Below are positions 4,999 through 5,323 of a DNA stretch of 5,323 bases, piece by piece. The notes under the pieces were generated by a model. That model made no database searches. It was not told the DNA's origin and saw only the letters and a program-made list of their open reading frames with translations. The stretch comes from an uncultured Bacteroidota bacterium (GTDB lineage: Bacteria; Bacteroidota; Bacteroidia; Chitinophagales; Chitinophagaceae). Each line of letters opens with the position of its first letter. The stretch's first letter is position 1. The position numbers and the translations under genes are program-made. The stretch covers positions 1 to 5,323 of the forward strand of contig CAIVHI010000185.1 in assembly GCA_903905685.1 (NCBI GenBank), read 5' to 3'.

Positions 4999-5323
4999 AT
5001 GGCAACCAAAGGGACAAATAAGCAAGGCACCCCATCTCAGTCAACCCCAGCAGCGAAAAGCCCCTCGGGCAATCGGCAACCTGCCGCCACTGCCCCCGCA
5101 ACAGTAAATGGTAATGCGGCAAGTGTACCGCTTTCCGATCAGAGGCGATTCTTGTTGTTATTCGCCATAATAGCAATAGCCACCTTTTTTGCGTATTGCA
5201 ACTCCTTTACCAACGGCTATGTGCTCGACGACGTAATGGTGCTGAAAGACAATAAATACGTCATTCAAGGCATGAGCGCCCTGGCCGACATCTTTTCCAC
5301 CCCGCACATGCGCGGCTACCTCA
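4999..5323 (+). CDS. N-terminus of a polytopic membrane protein, TPR/GT-C type (3' end outside window)
   Basis: The first 108 residues of a protein that runs off the right edge. Residues 2-47 are a low-complexity tail rich in Pro, Ala, Ser, Thr, Gln and Asn, with a few Lys/Arg. A first membrane helix spans about 51-66 (FLLLFAIIAIATFFAY), preceded by QRR, so the tail is cytoplasmic. It is followed by CNSFTNGYVLDDVMVLKDN (67-85) and VIQGMSALADIFSTPHMRGY (88-107). The pattern NGYVLDD after helix one, then an IQG...DIFSTP block, is typical of Bacteroidota membrane proteins with C-terminal TPR repeats related to GT-C glycosyltransferases and TMTC proteins. There the paired aspartates (Asp77, Asp78) lie in the first outer loop near the active site. 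Whether this copy transfers a sugar from a lipid carrier cannot be judged from the fragment. The start is the first ATG after an AT-rich candidate promoter. No TPR repeat is visible yet. Confidence 0.7.
   Translation, partial: MATKGTNKQGTPSQSTPAAKSPSGNRQPAATAPATVNGNAASVPLSDQRRFLLLFAIIAIATFFAYCNSFTNGYVLDDVMVLKDNKYVIQGMSALADIFSTPHMRGYL

Noticed and set aside
4949..5176. Upstream extension of the 46-codon minus frame to ATG 5176
   Set aside because: It would run antisense through the start and first helix of the rightward membrane protein gene; only the part downstream of 4948 lies in free space.

Overview
The window looks like a Bacteroidota chromosome of roughly even base composition, probably near Chitinophagaceae/Sphingobacteriia. 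This rests on protein style (a SprT-like protein with the NPAAS..C C-terminal block, an RluD enzyme with an acidic N-terminus, a MauE/DoxX-thioredoxin fusion, a small YTCxC lipoprotein), on weak or absent Shine-Dalgarno sites, and on several matches to the Bacteroidota -7 promoter element TAnnTTTG. No rRNA, tRNA, CRISPR array, insertion sequence or phage gene is visible. No stretch above 300 bases lacks a gene.

Left part (1-2333, plus strand): the 3' end of a SprT-like metallopeptidase gene, then accA (carboxyltransferase alpha subunit of acetyl-CoA carboxylase, fatty acid synthesis), then dapA (4-hydroxy-tetrahydrodipicolinate synthase, lysine/diaminopimelate synthesis). These are housekeeping genes separated by 65-66 base gaps. 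The accA-dapA gap holds a perfect 8-bp inverted repeat.

Right part (2345-4948, minus strand): read in transcription order, this is a leftward cluster of a possible 46-residue hydrophobic peptide, a small cysteine-rich lipoprotein, a five-helix MauE-like membrane protein fused to a DsbA-like CPHC thioredoxin domain, and an RluD-type 23S rRNA pseudouridine synthase that converges on dapA with an 11-base gap. The predicted topology of the fusion puts all its likely redox cysteines in the periplasm, beside a lipoprotein with four spare cysteines. This is the part most likely to hold an undescribed function, an envelope thiol-oxidation module, but that is inference.

Right edge (4999-5323, plus strand): the N-terminus of a polytopic membrane protein resembling Bacteroidota TPR-containing GT-C-type proteins. 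It diverges from the minus-strand cluster across a 50-base AT-rich spacer with a plausible promoter. Its body lies outside the window.
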